A stretch of DNA of 64,000 nt from Sphagnum magellanicum (taxonomy: Eukaryota; Streptophyta; Sphagnopsida; Sphagnales; Sphagnaceae). The stretch spans positions 1,304,501 through 1,368,500 of the forward strand of contig CM038925.1 in NCBI GenBank assembly GCA_021904315.1, in the 5' to 3' direction. The position numbers and the translations under genes were made by a program. Below the pieces are notes generated by a model that was given only the letters and a program-made list of their open reading frames with translations, had not been told where the DNA came from and did no database searches. This document shows, one piece after another, positions 12,653 to 25,544 of this stretch (within the stretch, counting starts at the first letter, position 1; each line of letters starts with the position of its first letter).

Positions 12653-13690
12653 GTGGTTGGATATTGTTTTATATTGGGTCAATGTGTTATCAATTGGGTT
12701 AGTTGGAAGCCACGTGTTTTGTCACATTATCTTACGTTGAAAGTGAATACATATCATTTTCATATGCATCCACCAAACCAATTTGGTTGTGCTATTTGTT
12801 TTGCTCATTAAATTGTCCACAAACCACTCACCATTAAAATTTTAAATAATCAAAATGTTATATTTCTCATAGAAGACCCCAAGAGCATCTCCAATGATGT
12901 TTGGTATGTGATCCTACATAGTAAAATTGGATGAAAAAAATCCAACAAATGTTGGTTTGGTTCAAGAGAATGGTTGTGACTAATCTGCATAATTGCGCAT
13001 GTTGCCATGGTTGGTAAAAAGCACAACAACGTTGTGCACATGCAAAAAAGATTGTAATAAATATGATTTAATTATTTTTTAATGAACATTTTTTATTAGC
13101 CCGTCATAAGGATTGGTCTAGGTGGTTTGCTATTAGTAGTCCCCCACCTATTTGTTGTCCTAATTTTAGTTTTATGGGTGGGGTTGCAAAAGAGTAGATA
13201 ACTAAACTTGGATGTGAAAAATATTTTTGCAGGGTCATATACTAAACACTGCAGAGGTGCTCAAAGTTTCATGAGAGAAGAAAATAAAATAAAATTCAAG
13301 TTCATTTCATTCTAGAACAAGTTCAAACCAATAAATTGAGTCAAAATGTTATTTTGTTCAACTTTAACATGGTAGCAAACATTTGAACACTAGAAGTTTG
13401 TCCAAGGACAAACATTTAGATTAATGGGTTTAAAAACTATTTAAAAAATAGCAATGTTTGGTATGTATTACATAATTTTAGATATTTTCTACATTCATCC
13501 AACACATCAATCCTTTGGATGCATGGAATGTTGTGACTTTTTTTAGTCACATCCTTTAGCTAGATCATCATACTTAAAAGCCTTGTCCATTTTTCTTAGT
13601 GTCCTACAATATATGTTTTTGCTTCATGTTTTCACTCATAGTTGTTTTTTGTATCTTACCTTTTCACTCATCTTAACAAGGAACAAGTTA

Positions 13691-14744
13691 CGACCAAATG
13701 CCATGCATAACATGATTTTTATTTAGATATTGTTGTTCATGAATATTTGTGGGAGCTAGCAATAGTGTGAAGATACATATATATTTCATCAATTATTTTG
13801 AATAATTTGAGCATCAATTCAAGATTCCAAATTAGGATTGGATTAAGATCTACACTTTTAAACCTTAGTATTGGGATTAGATTGATTTTGTATTTGTAAT
13901 TTTTAGTTGCATGATGTTAGCCCAAAAATGGGGCCTTGATGGCTTGCAACTTGCTCATCAAATTCTTGGTTGTATAATGATGCTTTAAGAACACAACCCT
14001 TGTAAACTACTTATGTAAAAATCTTACTGAAGATTAATGTTGTGCACACACACCTACATTTGAATAATGAAGCATTTTGCTTCTTGTATCACATCTAAAT
14101 GTACCATATACTATTTCTAAACATATGGATTTTACAAATTTAGTTTTCCCTCAATAATGTAATGTTTTCTCTCACACATTTAATACTTAACTTTCACAAA
14201 TATGAAGAGTTGCCTTTCCATTTTTGCCTTCCTTAATTATTAACACATCATTAGAATGTCAACATTGCACACACCACACACACCATGCCACAACAGAACA
14301 AGAACAATTAAATTCATATGCATCTTTCACATGTCATCCAATTCTAAAAAACACGCACTTGTCCTATAAACACAAGCACACAAAGAAACACAAAATCAAG
14401 GCTAATTATCCAATGTTGAGATTGTAGTTACAGTCTCCTTTTAGAAGCTTTTTTAAAAAAGAAGGCAACAATGACCTTTGCAATCCTTCAAGCTTTTTGC
14501 CAAAACTAGATAAAACATAAAATTTCTTCTAAACCCTAATTTAACTCCTTTCACACCATTGAAGGTTTTATGCTCTTCTATCATGACTACATTCACATTG
14601 ACTTTATTTTGGGCCCATTTAAATATTATAGATAATTTTTGATTCTTTTCAAAGTCTTTTGCAAGTTGGTATGTGGTAGTGGATGGCAATTTGATTGACA
14701 CACTCCCAAGTCCCAAGTTGGGCTAAGTCACTCAAGTTGTTAAA
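13691..14744. other. No gene recognised
   Basis: AT-rich DNA. An 87-codon minus-strand frame at 14453-14716 is open but unrecognised and has no supporting context. Confidence 0.35.
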
Positions 14745-15510
14745 TTTCTGGGACTCGGGGCACGCTCCCAGCTTCCAGCACTAAAAGGGGTGAGAGGGGC
14801 GTGCTAAAAACTCCAGGATAGACTAGGAAGAGGGACAAGCTTACTCAATTATATGGTCCTACATCCAAATCCAACCAACAAGTTGGTTAGAACTCATTTT
14901 GCACCTTTTTGGTGTTGAGACAAGCCACGGGCTACCTTGGACTCACTTGATTCACCATAGCCCGGACTCAGGGGAAGCCACCACCTTCCCCCATATAGTA
15001 TTCTCTGCAGCTCTCCGTCGCACTTGCATCCAAATGGCTCTTTTTCCCAGGACTCCCAAAGTGGAATCCCGAAATTGTCCCGGTTTGGACTCTTGGGACT
15101 TTGGACGCTCATAACTTCTCGCCCCAAATTCGGATCGGGACAAGGTCTGAACCAAAGTTGTAGCTCTCCTCGAGAGCTTTCCAAAGGTGTGTCGCACTCC
15201 CCCTGCACGCACCGGAATCGGGTCGGTTCCCGACTTTTAGTGGTCGGGAGTCAAACTACCAGTTTGACTCCGGCCCCTTCTTTCGACCATAACTTGTGCT
15301 GCAGATGTTCAAATGGCTCATGCAAGGCCATTTTGGACATTTACACTTTAAGACCTTTCCAACGGTATAAAGAAGGCCTCAATGCGAGGTGTTTTGACCC
15401 TTGCAATCGCGCTCTGAGTATTCGGGAGTCTCAGAGGACTCCCAAATCCCATTTTCGGGAGTGTGAGTGGCGACCTCACACTTCCCTCAAAGTGAGGTTG
15501 CGACACTGAT
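14745..15510. repeat. GC-rich repeat island, probable retroelement fragment
   Basis: The composition changes abruptly from AT-rich to clearly GC-rich at about 14745 and back at about 15510. The sequence carries phrases typical of plant LTR-element non-coding regions: a TTCGACCATAACTTG-type stretch and twice-repeated AGCTTTCC/ACCTTTCC contexts. The long open frames on both strands (161, 104 and 86 codons) overlap each other and resemble no protein, as expected from GC-rich non-coding DNA. No gag, pol or paired LTRs are visible, so the family is uncertain. The next 550 bp (15511-16059) hold nothing recognisable. Confidence 0.4.
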
Positions 15511-16059
15511 GGCATTATGAAAATCCAAATATTTGGTTATGGCATTGGGAGAAAAGAAAGGTGGCACACAAGTGTTATATAGACAATATTAGCCAAAAAA
15601 CTAATGTTGGGTGGTTTTGGTTTTTTCATGATAATTGTCGATTTTGGTATTTAACCTAATTAAAAAAAATTGGCCAAGGTTTTAGGAAATTGGAATTTGA
15701 ACCCCTTGTCTAATTGTCACATTATTAACTTTCACAAATTTGTTACAACGATTTTCAAAGGTAGGTCCCACAGTTAAATTATAATTTAAAAAATTGATTT
15801 GATATTTTTTTCTTGTAATTCAAAAAATATATATATCAAATTTATTAGCCAAAAAAATGGAAAAAGGGAAAATCAAGTTTTTTTTCCAAACTATGACATG
15901 TCCGCAATTTTTTCCTTCTCAAAATCACCCTCAAATTGGTCCAACTCCTCTTCTAAAACTACAACCATTTCAATAACCCTACTAAATTTGAAGGTATTTT
16001 GCAACCAACTTTTAGATCATTAGGCTAATTCTTATTAATAAATATTAACTTTTCTAATT

Positions 16060-18660
16060 TTTAAAAAAAAAACATGTTTCTAGATTAGTGAGTATATTGA
16101 CTAAATAAAAGATTATTTTAGTTTATATTTGTGACCCCATAATGCTTAAAATTTGGTGAGCAAGAAAACCCATAGTAGGGAACATGGATTTATGCTTTTC
16201 CCACCATTGGAGAGGGCACATTATTTTTTTCACATCCATTTGATATCTTCTAAATATCAATTGGTCTCTATTCATAGTTCCTTGGTCGGTTCACTTGTGT
16301 TAACATTCATTTCAAAGATATCTAGATGTAGTTTTCAATGACTCCTTCCTCTATACAAACATTTCCATTATTTGCCAATGGATACAAGTGATGATAACAT
16401 TTCTTAAGCATAGGATATAACTTTTTTTGTCATATTGTTCAACAATAGATATGCCATGTTCATGACCAAAAATGAAGATACTAAATGAAGATTTTTAAAT
16501 CTTAGATTTAATATTAACGAAAACATGTTGTGAAATTTTCTTTTTTCAAAAATTTTAAAAAGTGAAAGAAAAGAATCCAACACATTGCACATTTCCTTTT
16601 TGATTTAAAATGCAAGCAAAGACATTTCAAGGGCAATTTAGAATCATCATCCATATGGTTGTTTAGGTTTGATGAAATTTCAACTTCTCCCTTCATCTTC
16701 AAGCTTGTTGAAATGACATAATTTAGAGTTTCACTAAATAACGAATGGCCAACATATTATTTTAAAAACATGTAGTCACAACTAGAGACAAATAACCAAC
16801 AATTGTATGGGAAACATGCCACGTAAGAGGAGGTGGAATTCAACTAAAAACTCGGGCTGTAATCTATTTGACATTATGAAAAATGATAATTGTTTTTGAA
16901 ATAACAAGGTTTCCAAATCTATACACAATTAACATTAAGAGTTAAGAACTTTGAAAAAAAAAAAAAACGTTTTTGAAACCAAATTGACGAAAAATAAAAT
17001 TTACTAGTTTATTTTAACTAGAGTGTTCAACTTTCTTGGGCAAATTCCAAAACCAATATAAGCTTTGTTCCATTCTTGTTTGTTGCTTTTAGATTTTTTG
17101 GGCCATGGTATGCATTTTTGCAAATTTGATTGAACAACCTTTATGGATACATATTTGAAGCTTTTGTCAACTTTTTCCTTTTTTATCCCATATTGACATG
17201 CTTTAGAAAACACAAGGCCCAAGAAAGTACCTTAAAATTTTTATCCAAACATAAAATCTCACAACTAACCACATATTTTAATGCCATTGTCATTATATTC
17301 AAGTTTGCCCCTTCATTTTTAACATAAGCAATAATCTTCTTTCTTAATCCAAATTCATCCAACAATGTAATTAAGTTTTTTGCCAAAACTTGTCATGTAG
17401 TTTCATATGTGTCAAACAAACCTATTGTGATCTACTTTGGTTGCCAATCAACCCCAGGCATAAGCATGCTAAAGTAGGCCAATTGGTGATCCTTGCTCAA
17501 AAAGTAAAAGTAGGTGAAAAGTAGAGTTTGCATTTTTGAATTTTAAGGCTTTTAGCAATGCTACAAATTTTTAAATGTACTTGCTATACTAAATAAACCA
17601 TATATGGTCATGTTTCATGTATTCTATTACTTTCATCATTTTATTTACTTATCGCAAGTTAATGTTTGATACTTTTCAAAATCAAACTATTCAAATGTTG
17701 TGATATTGATGTTTGAGTTATCATGCATATTGATACTTTTTTTTTGAAACTTTCATATTTCAATTATGATAATGTGAAGTATCTAAAAAATATTTTTCTA
17801 AATTAATAGAATTATGTGTCTAAAACATGATTTTCTATATGAACCCAAACACTAATACTTGCATATAATATGTCAAAACAGTCCTCTAACAATGTAAAAG
17901 TAAGACATATAAATTTTTGGTCAAATGATAATTAATTAATATATTTTTACGTTACTTTGTGCAATATGGACAACATTGTAAATTTGGAAAGTAGAGTGAA
18001 AGTAGGTTGACGTAAAAGGAAACACAAAATTTTAAGCTTTTAAAAACATATCCATACCATCCTACATACACTCATGTAGTTTTTTTGTATGTTTTTAAAT
18101 ATTAGGTTCTACTTTCTATGCTTTAAATTGACAATTTTGTGTTTTCTACTTGCAACATATACTTTTTTGGCCTACTTTTGTGTCCTTGCACTCCCCCCCC
18201 CCCCCAAAGAAATTTTTATCACCAAAGCAAAAATGTCATGTATTATCTTTAACATTCATAAGTCAAAACTTGCTATGACAAAATAATATATGTAGGTTTT
18301 GGCAAAACATATTCTTGTTTTATCTTCTCCACCAAATTGGGGACACCTCTTATACTAATATGAAATTTTTCAAATGAAACACCACTCTTGGACATAGATG
18401 CATTGCAAGAGACTTCAACCATGTACTTTTCACAAATTGAATAGGTAGGTGATTTTTGCAATCAAAAGGCCAAGGTCTTGTAATGATTTTTTTTTGTTGC
18501 ACATCATCTTTTTTGGAAGGATCATTTCCACCCAAAAAAAAAGATTTGCACTATTAGACACATTACATCTTCTTTTTATTGGTTGTCTTTATAATACCCT
18601 TTTCATAGGACTATGATTCCTCTTGAAATGTTTTTGCAATCGCAATAGGTTTGCATCCAT
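16060..18660 (-). mobile_element. Decayed hAT-superfamily transposase gene
   Basis: Minus-strand translation in pieces recovers an almost full-length hAT transposase in order. An N-terminal BED-finger-like part lies at about 18.6-18.3 kb. The catalytic-core stretch at about 17.46-17.18 kb includes D-W-Q-P-K, I-T-I-G-L-F and L-L-D-E-F-G-L-R-K-K-I-I-A-Y. Next comes K-A-C-Q-Y-G and W-P-K-K with R-P-R-K-L-N-T at 17.2-17.0 kb, then H-N-M-F-S and L-R-F-K-N-L at about 16.5 kb, and a dimerisation-tail-like stretch at 16.3-16.07 kb. Stops and frame changes separate these pieces, so the gene is dead. The matched blocks are ones I recall from gymnosperm hAT proteins. TIRs and 8-bp duplications were not found. 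Confidence 0.8.
18193..18205. repeat. Poly-C run (13 C)
   Basis: An uninterrupted run of 13 C inside the hAT remnant. The exact length is likely to be polymorphic or assembly-sensitive. Confidence 0.8.
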
Positions 18661-19794
18661 ATGTTTTTTCAAGGTCCGTATTTCATTAGGTTTATAATAT
18701 GATACATTATTCCTTTCCTTGCTTGAGTTTTTGCTAGACTATATACATCAATTGGACTATTGTAATACAAGATGCAACACATAATTTGAAAAGCTTTTCC
18801 ATCCATTTCCTTATTTTCATTTACACAATAAACAACCCAACATAATGTAATTTCATTATGAGGTTTCCATAAGATTCTTTGAGTTCACATGTAGGTTCTC
18901 AAGATTGACTTATGTCTTTCATGAGTGGACTTAATTTCTATTTGCAAATTGGGATTTTCCTTTGAAACTTCTACTAGAGGTTCTTTTTCCATAGAAACTT
19001 CATTGGGAAAAAAATCACAAAGCTCATTTTCAATTTTTGTTACATTTTCATTTTAACTTGATTATTCCATTTTCAAATAAAACATTTTCCAAAAGAAAAT
19101 AATGATGTAATGGTGAAGTGAAAATTAAATATATTTCACAAAAGGATTTATATTATAAAAATTTAATTTAACATTGGACTACCTAAAGCAAAACAAATGG
19201 AATTCAAAGCATTGACAATCATTTACAAAATTGTTTGCTTTTATGTATCATGTGATAAATGCAAATGTATAATGAATGTGGAGCATGCAACTTTCTTCCA
19301 ATAGGGCATATGCACATTAAACCCCCCAAAATTTGTTCTAACAAATACAATATTTTTGTTTTTTTTGTAATGTATAGAAATCACATATTCGATTTTAAAA
19401 AAAATTATATTTGATTAGTTTTAGATTCAAATTGATAAATTATTTAAAAAAAACCTTGAAGAAATCTTGATGACATCCTTTGGCTATCATAAAGTGGTCC
19501 ACCTTTAATGTGCTTTCACCCAATAGCCAAAAACCTTTTCATAACTCACAACATATAACAATAGGTTAACAAAGGAAAAGAAAAAAACAACAATGCAACC
19601 AAAACAAACAAAACAAATACACAAAATGAAAAAAAATCACAAACAAGAAATTTAAACAGAAACAAAACAAAATGAAAGGATACTCACCAAACTTGAAAAG
19701 GAAAGCTTGAAGTTCATTACTCCAAGACCTACACGAATTTTTTTGGGAAGAATACTAATCCAACAAAAAGGTTCGAAACAATAAATAAGGCAAA

Positions 19795-19955
19795 ACAACA
19801 AACAAGGTGGAAAGACAAGGGCAGCAAAGGTACCTCAAGGTGAAAGAGGTGTGACAATAAGTTGAAGTAACAAGGTAACACAACAAGGTGAAACAACAAG
19901 GTGCAATAGCAAATCAAAGTAGCAAGGTGCAACATCAAGGTAAAGTAGCAATTAA
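19795..19955. repeat. AACAAGGTGAAAC-type short tandem repeat
   Basis: The words CAAGGTGCAAC and CAAGGTGAAAC recur every 15-25 bp. The 94-codon minus-strand frame over this stretch is rich in leucine, cysteine and phenylalanine only because of the repeat. Confidence 0.65.
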
Positions 19956-22753
19956 ATGCATGGTACAACAAGCAAGAAACCAAGGTGGGAAAACAACACG
20001 GAGCAACAAGCAACTAATCTAAGAAAACAAAAAAACATGGAAAATTAAGAACATGGAAACAAAACCAACAACAAAATGACCAAAAAAAATGTGGTGCCCA
20101 AGCATTTGCTTGGCCTTCTTTATATTTGTGGAGAGTGGAAACAATGTCATCAAAAAAAGAAGGAGACTAGTTATATTGTCTATAGATGTAGAGTCAAAAC
20201 AATAACAACATATGAATAAACATTAAAAATTAAAGAATGACCATGAAATTATTAGAGTTGCAAAAAACACCAAGTTACTCTATGAACATTTAACTAACTT
20301 AAACAATGTAGCAAATCTATTTTATGGGCTGTAAGGAGTCAACACTTTTCAATTTTTCTTTCAAAAGCCCATTGATCTTTTTTGTGGCAATTCACATGAT
20401 ACCCCATAACAAATTGAGATTTTGTAATAATTCATGGAACATTCTTGCCTCCAACATAATTCTACCCAAGAAAGTTGAACATAGAATAATGGAACAATTA
20501 TAAACAACCCATCAACAAAATTAGTCCAATCACCCCAAATTTGTTTATAAAATTCCCAATCCCTTTTTGAAGTTCGTACAAATGTACACATTCTTTCCCA
20601 AAAGCATGAAACCCATGTATATCCCTTAGATTTCCCAATTACTTCACACCCAACATATACTTGCCACATAGACCATTCACAAACCCCTTATAACATTTCA
20701 TCATTTTCTTTAATTGGCCTTTAACATCTACTTCTAAGCCTAAATTCAATGGAAATGCATGGCTTCACAAATAAAGGCAATTCATGGCAAATGGGCATTT
20801 TTCCCAACCAACACAAAGTTGCAACCTTATATTACTATATTTGCTAGACCTTGATGCCAAATGAACTACCAATTTCCAAACAACAACCATGAAAAAAAAA
20901 CTTAACTTTATCTTCTATTGCATTGCATTCGGAGCTCCTCCACTTATACAACTCCTTTCAAAACTCCATAATGCACATCGTCCAAACACAATGCAACACA
21001 TCATCAACTTTAAAAATAAGAAAACACTAATCAATGTTTAGTGTGGTCGAAGTTAGAAATTACAATAACAAAGGCATCTCCCATAACTTGCAAGAAAACA
21101 AAAACACAAAATGCAAAACTCATTGTCCACAAGGCTTCACCACCCATCACCATTAACTATTGAAAGTTTTGTTGTCTTTTGCTTTCGATGATTGATGGTG
21201 CTATTTCATCCACTTAGGGTTTCATCACCCTAATTTTGTGTCACAACAACACCTCCATGCACAATGGCTACATGGTGCCACCCCTAACCCTAATATCATT
21301 TTCTTTGTATTCCTAAACCTAAAACTTAGTTTAATAAGCCTTACCAACCATCCTACACCCTAGATGCTAACATGGACCCTTAGACCCTAGACCCATATTA
21401 TTGAAAATTGGAACTAAGTATGTCTTAATGTGACATGAAAAAAAGTGAATTAGATAAGTTAATAATGTGAACACATGTAGATTTTAGGTTTTTGTTTTTA
21501 GATTTAATCATTGTCAACGTTCTACATAGTGATAGTGAAAAAGTATCCATCGCTATTTGTTTATGTAGTATAGCCATCACCATAACGACTTCAAGAAAAC
21601 ATGTGAGAGATAGTAGGATAGTTTGTTGTTTGTGTGTAATACAAGACTTATCTATCCAAAGCTGTGGATGATTGAGGATGCCGAAACAACATTGAATATG
21701 AAGTTTTAGAAATTGGATGGTGCAAGGCATGATAAAAGGCGGATGTGGGAAGTGGTTGAAACAACGGAGTCATTCCAAAAAAATTGTTCTATGATGTAGA
21801 GTTTCCTTGTAGTCGTTGAATATGTTTCTATTGCACCAATGACTACTTAGTGGCAAACATGTAATGCAAGTAGTAGCATTTTCTATGAAGGGTTGATGCC
21901 AAGGTGTGATGACAAAATGAGGAAATCCAAGCCATAGTTAGATGGGCATATACACCATGCATTTTTGCACGAGTGAAAGAAAAGTGTTGGAGTCCATTTC
22001 AATTCGTATAGCAGGCATGGTGTATAGTGAACATTAGAAACCCCAGTTGGGGTATCCTTGGGTTGGATAGAATGGGTGAAGAGACAAACATATTTAGGAA
22101 GTTCCTAAAGATGCACTTGTATCCTGAGTCTACACAAGCACATTTGCCATATTGTGAGTGGTTCTAGTTAGATGAACCTGGTGATTATCATTTGCATATA
22201 GGCTCAGATAATGTTGGATTTATGGATTTGAGTAGGGAAGTCTTCTATGTGGGAGTTGAGGGTATTTCTTTGAATTGTTGCATGATTAGGGATGGGTTGT
22301 AACAACTCAAAAAGACTGAATGAACACTGAGAGGTCTAACCTTAGGTTATACCTCTGAAAATTTAGATTGTAGTATGTCTCTGGTTGATGTCATTTAGGA
22401 ATCCACATACAGTTTCAGCTGGAGGTAGGCACAAGTTGGGCAGAATATGAACATTGTGCCATGGGAATCAATACATCAAGAATTCTGAACCTTCTTGTCT
22501 TGAGTCTGCTGTAGGCACATGATATCAATTTCTATATGCATGACGCTTCCATGATACAAGTCTGAATTCTTTGGAAATTATAGTATTAGCTACTAATACT
22601 TTAGGTGTTTGTTATGTCTACACACAAGTTCTATGGGCCTTCTCTTTTGGTTACACTAATACCAAGGAAGGTTTTCATATTTGAACATTTAAATACCTTG
22701 GGCTGTTCTTATAAGGCCACCTCTCAGCCCAGTGACCTGTTGGATTTCATAGA

Positions 22754-22777
22754 GGGTATCATCATTTTATGATACCC
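22754..22777. repeat. Perfect 9-bp hairpin
   Basis: GGGTATCAT is followed by the loop CATTTT and then ATGATACCC. It sits about 2.6 kb upstream of the first SPH gene. No T-run typical of a terminator follows and the function is unknown. Confidence 0.6.
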
Positions 22778-23689
22778 GTCAGTTTTCAGGGTGACTGATT
22801 CTCACCTCATTCTTAAAAATTCTGAAAAACCACCCAACGCTGGAAAGATCCAGCAGCCCAGCAGTGCGCCATGCAAGATGGATGTAGTGTGGATAGGAAA
22901 CAATTTTTCATTGCATTCCTGTCCTAAAGGAACCCACAGTCATTAGCTATGTATCAACAATCCACATGAATCTACCTACCTAGCAGTCACCAAGTGCCCT
23001 ACCTACTTACCAACCTACATGATAACCACTTACATCCTACTTACATCTGATAGGTACACTGGGTAGTGTGAGGGGGAAGTAGGAAGGTTTACAAGATTGG
23101 TTACCATGGTGGAACCTTGGTAACTTAGTTGTGATTCAACACAAGTGAGTCATACTGGGATTCCAATGGATGGTGCACTCATGACTGGTGGCTGTTGGGT
23201 CACAATAATCCAAAGGTATTCTGCCATCAATTTTGGTGATTATAGGAAAGCCTCTAGAACTGCTTCAATGCATGGAAGTAAGAGATATCATTCACTAAAA
23301 TATCAACAATTTCTTTGTGTTCTTTTGAGCAAAATTGTGATTATTTGGATTCCAAGACCAAGGTCTTTTTTTCAAACCTTTTTTTATATGAAAAAAGGAT
23401 AATTTTCCAAAATTTACCAAATTAATTCTAATTTACACTAGAAAACCAAAAAAAATCCAAAAAAATCCCAAAATATTTTTTTGAATAGAATGACAAATTT
23501 AAAATAAAATAAAAATCACTGTCCAAGACCCTTCCATGTTGTACAAGTAATACTAACAATTAAACCGGTAACAAGATTGTCTTGTGCATTCTACAATGGT
23601 CAACATCATTACATTAGCTCAAGTCCAGAGCATGTAAATTTGTCTTTTCTTGCAAGACTTTTAAGAACTTTTCAAACCCTAGTTTGGCT

Positions 23690-23920
23690 GCAATTTCTTG
23701 GAGAGAATATTTGCAATATATAACAAATGAAAGGCAAATTTGATTACAGAATAGAAAACTTTGAAGTCAAGAAAATGTAAGCATGTCTGAAAAGATAAAA
23801 CCAAATGTAAAAACACATTTAACAAACATCTCATGAACAATAAATATTTTCCACAATTCAGGAATCTTCTGGAACTCCAAGAGAACGTCAAACGTAAACA
23901 CTACTCCATCAACTAGGTTT
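23690..23920. repeat. Dispersed repeat, copy 1 (see 31250-31475)
   Basis: Contains CATGTCTGAAAAG, AAAACACA and GGAACTCCAAGAGAA in an order matched by CAAGTCTGAAAAG, AAAACATG and GGAACTCCACAAGAA at 31.3 kb. It lies within the 1.3 kb found only in duplication copy A. Family unknown. Confidence 0.55.
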
Positions 23921-25386
23921 GCAAATGATGATGACGCTAAATTGCAGTTATTCACAAAGTAGCCCAAACTGGGGGTACTGGGCTCCAGTTTTGCTGAAAC
24001 TGGGGACGAAATGAGAAGTCAGGCTGAAAACAGTACACAAGGGAAAAACAGCGCATCAAACTAATTGTCTCACCTAAGCTAGTTCTCAGGAGAGTTTTAC
24101 CCCCAGTTTTGGAGTCCCCTCATCTACACACTGTTTGCTTATCATATTCTTCATTATATCAAACCTTCTCATAATAAGGTCTTGCAAATCTTGTCAACTG
24201 GTGCCCAGTTTCAGATTTTGCTCACTTTATGGAAACACTCGAATTGGGGATGAAACAGGGTTTAGAGGGTCAGACTAGGACCCAAAGACAGAGTGACTTT
24301 ATGGAGAACTCTAATGTGCCGCAAGATTTACCAGTTGGTAAGTTCTGCTTGTGCAGAAATCTTCTTTTTGTTTAGTCAGTGACTTAGCTTCTTGAGCTTA
24401 ATTTAGCCTAACCAGCATAAGTTCCTACTTTTTACAACCCAAAAAGTTACTGCTAAATCTAGTTTAACTAGTTGTAGAGTATGTAGCTACTACTTTGCCC
24501 CATTATTCACATGATAATGACCCTGTTGCATCAATGGCTGCTTGTTTATCAAATAACATTATATGAAAATACATGTTGTCAAATTGAAGATTACAATGTA
24601 TTAAGCCCCACATCTATGTACATCAACTATAAAGGCCTTTCCAAAGTGATTTTGACAAACTCTTCATTCAATGGGTCCACCATTAACAACTCATCGATCA
24701 AGATCTACCAGCCCAAACGTTTATAGTTGATTTGACATTTTAAAACAAGGGGGACAACTCAGTGCCTCTTCAAAAGTTGGGGAGGATCAATAGTAAATAC
24801 TAACTGCAACCCATGTCCTAAGTAGACCCGTGGGATAGGTATCTCTCTAGATCATGTTGATAGTGATACATGCAGGGTTTTTTTTTCCCAATTTTGTGAT
24901 GTAGGCACAGTGGTAACCATCCATAAGAGGAAGAGCCAAATTTGGCTACAGGTCTCAAAGAGGAGAGTAGTCATTTTCTAGAATCCTGCCATGTTTTTGC
25001 AACCTCCAAGAACCCACTGTCTGAATATGGTGACTTCCATGTTTTTTTCCTTAGAATGTGGCGAACTAAAAGGCATCTAAAAAGAATCTTGTGACAGCAC
25101 CCAAAAAAAATTGTCAGCGATATTTTGCACAATTATTTTTTTTGGCTAGTGATGTGATGTCCAAAATGTGATGCCAGTCATTGGTCAATACAACATTTTG
25201 TCATGTTCCTAGTTAATTTGTTTAGAGAGTGAAAAATTAACATCACAATTTTTGATGCTAACCCATTGTGCATAATGGTGGTCAACATCAATCCAATAGT
25301 TTCCATATCCTTAAAGTGAACTAGGGTTAAAATAGAGTGGTGAACCTGGGGTGGGAAGGTGGGCTGTGACAAGTTTGTCAAAACTG

Positions 25387-25393
25387 TATAAAG
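25387..25393 (+). promoter_or_regulatory. TATA box of SPH gene A
   Basis: TATAAAG preceded by TTTGTCAAAACTG. The matching place in copy B has TATAAAAG preceded by TTTGTCAAAAACTC. The conserved position, about 155 bp before the start codon, supports a core promoter. Confidence 0.75.
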
Positions 25394-25544
25394 AGAGAGG
25401 AACTCCAAGGTTAACTCATCAGTGTCTCTTCGTTTGTGTTAGTTTTCCTCTCCAACAATCAATTTGTATTTGTGTGTCTTAAGACTGATAGTATACCACT
25501 TTAAACCAAACTCTGAGGAAAAAGAGCTCTGTCGTACAGTAGCT

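Larger units (their letters stand above)
9880..13690 (+). mobile_element. Ty1/copia LTR retrotransposon fossil (broken)
   Basis: Two related segments, near 9880-10100 and 13455-13690, share a core around CTTTTGGATGCATGGAATG and aligned flanking blocks. They look like the remains of the 5' and 3' LTRs. A TGGTAT primer-binding-site-like motif follows the first at about 10110. The interior on the plus strand shows copia-type gag character with a zinc-knuckle-like patch (about 10.75-11.3 kb) and RNase H-end character (about 12.2-12.48 kb). Much of pol is missing and the frame carries many breaks. The low similarity of the LTR remnants points to an old insertion. A SINE-like piece and a MITE lie inside it. 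Confidence 0.7.
18661..22969. other. Mostly unannotated intergenic DNA
   Basis: No intact gene is seen. A stretch at about 22050-22310 reads through in one plus frame with few stops and protein-like composition (for example N-I-F-R-K-F-L-K-M-H-L-Y-P), but I do not recognise it. It contains a stop, so it may be a relic. A 102-codon minus frame at 20361-20669 is also open and unrecognised. Confidence 0.35.

Noticed and set aside
15024-15509. 161-codon open frame, the second longest in the window
   Set aside because: It lies in the GC-rich repeat island, overlaps long frames on the other strand, and has no protein-like pattern.
19729-20013. 94-codon Cys/Leu/Phe-rich minus-strand membrane protein
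   Set aside because: The composition comes from a short tandem repeat, with no conserved motif.
25464-25544. N-terminal extension of SPH gene A
   Set aside because: It opens on TTG, lies in the 5' leader close to the TATA box, and is not shared with gene B. The ATG at 25545 is conserved.
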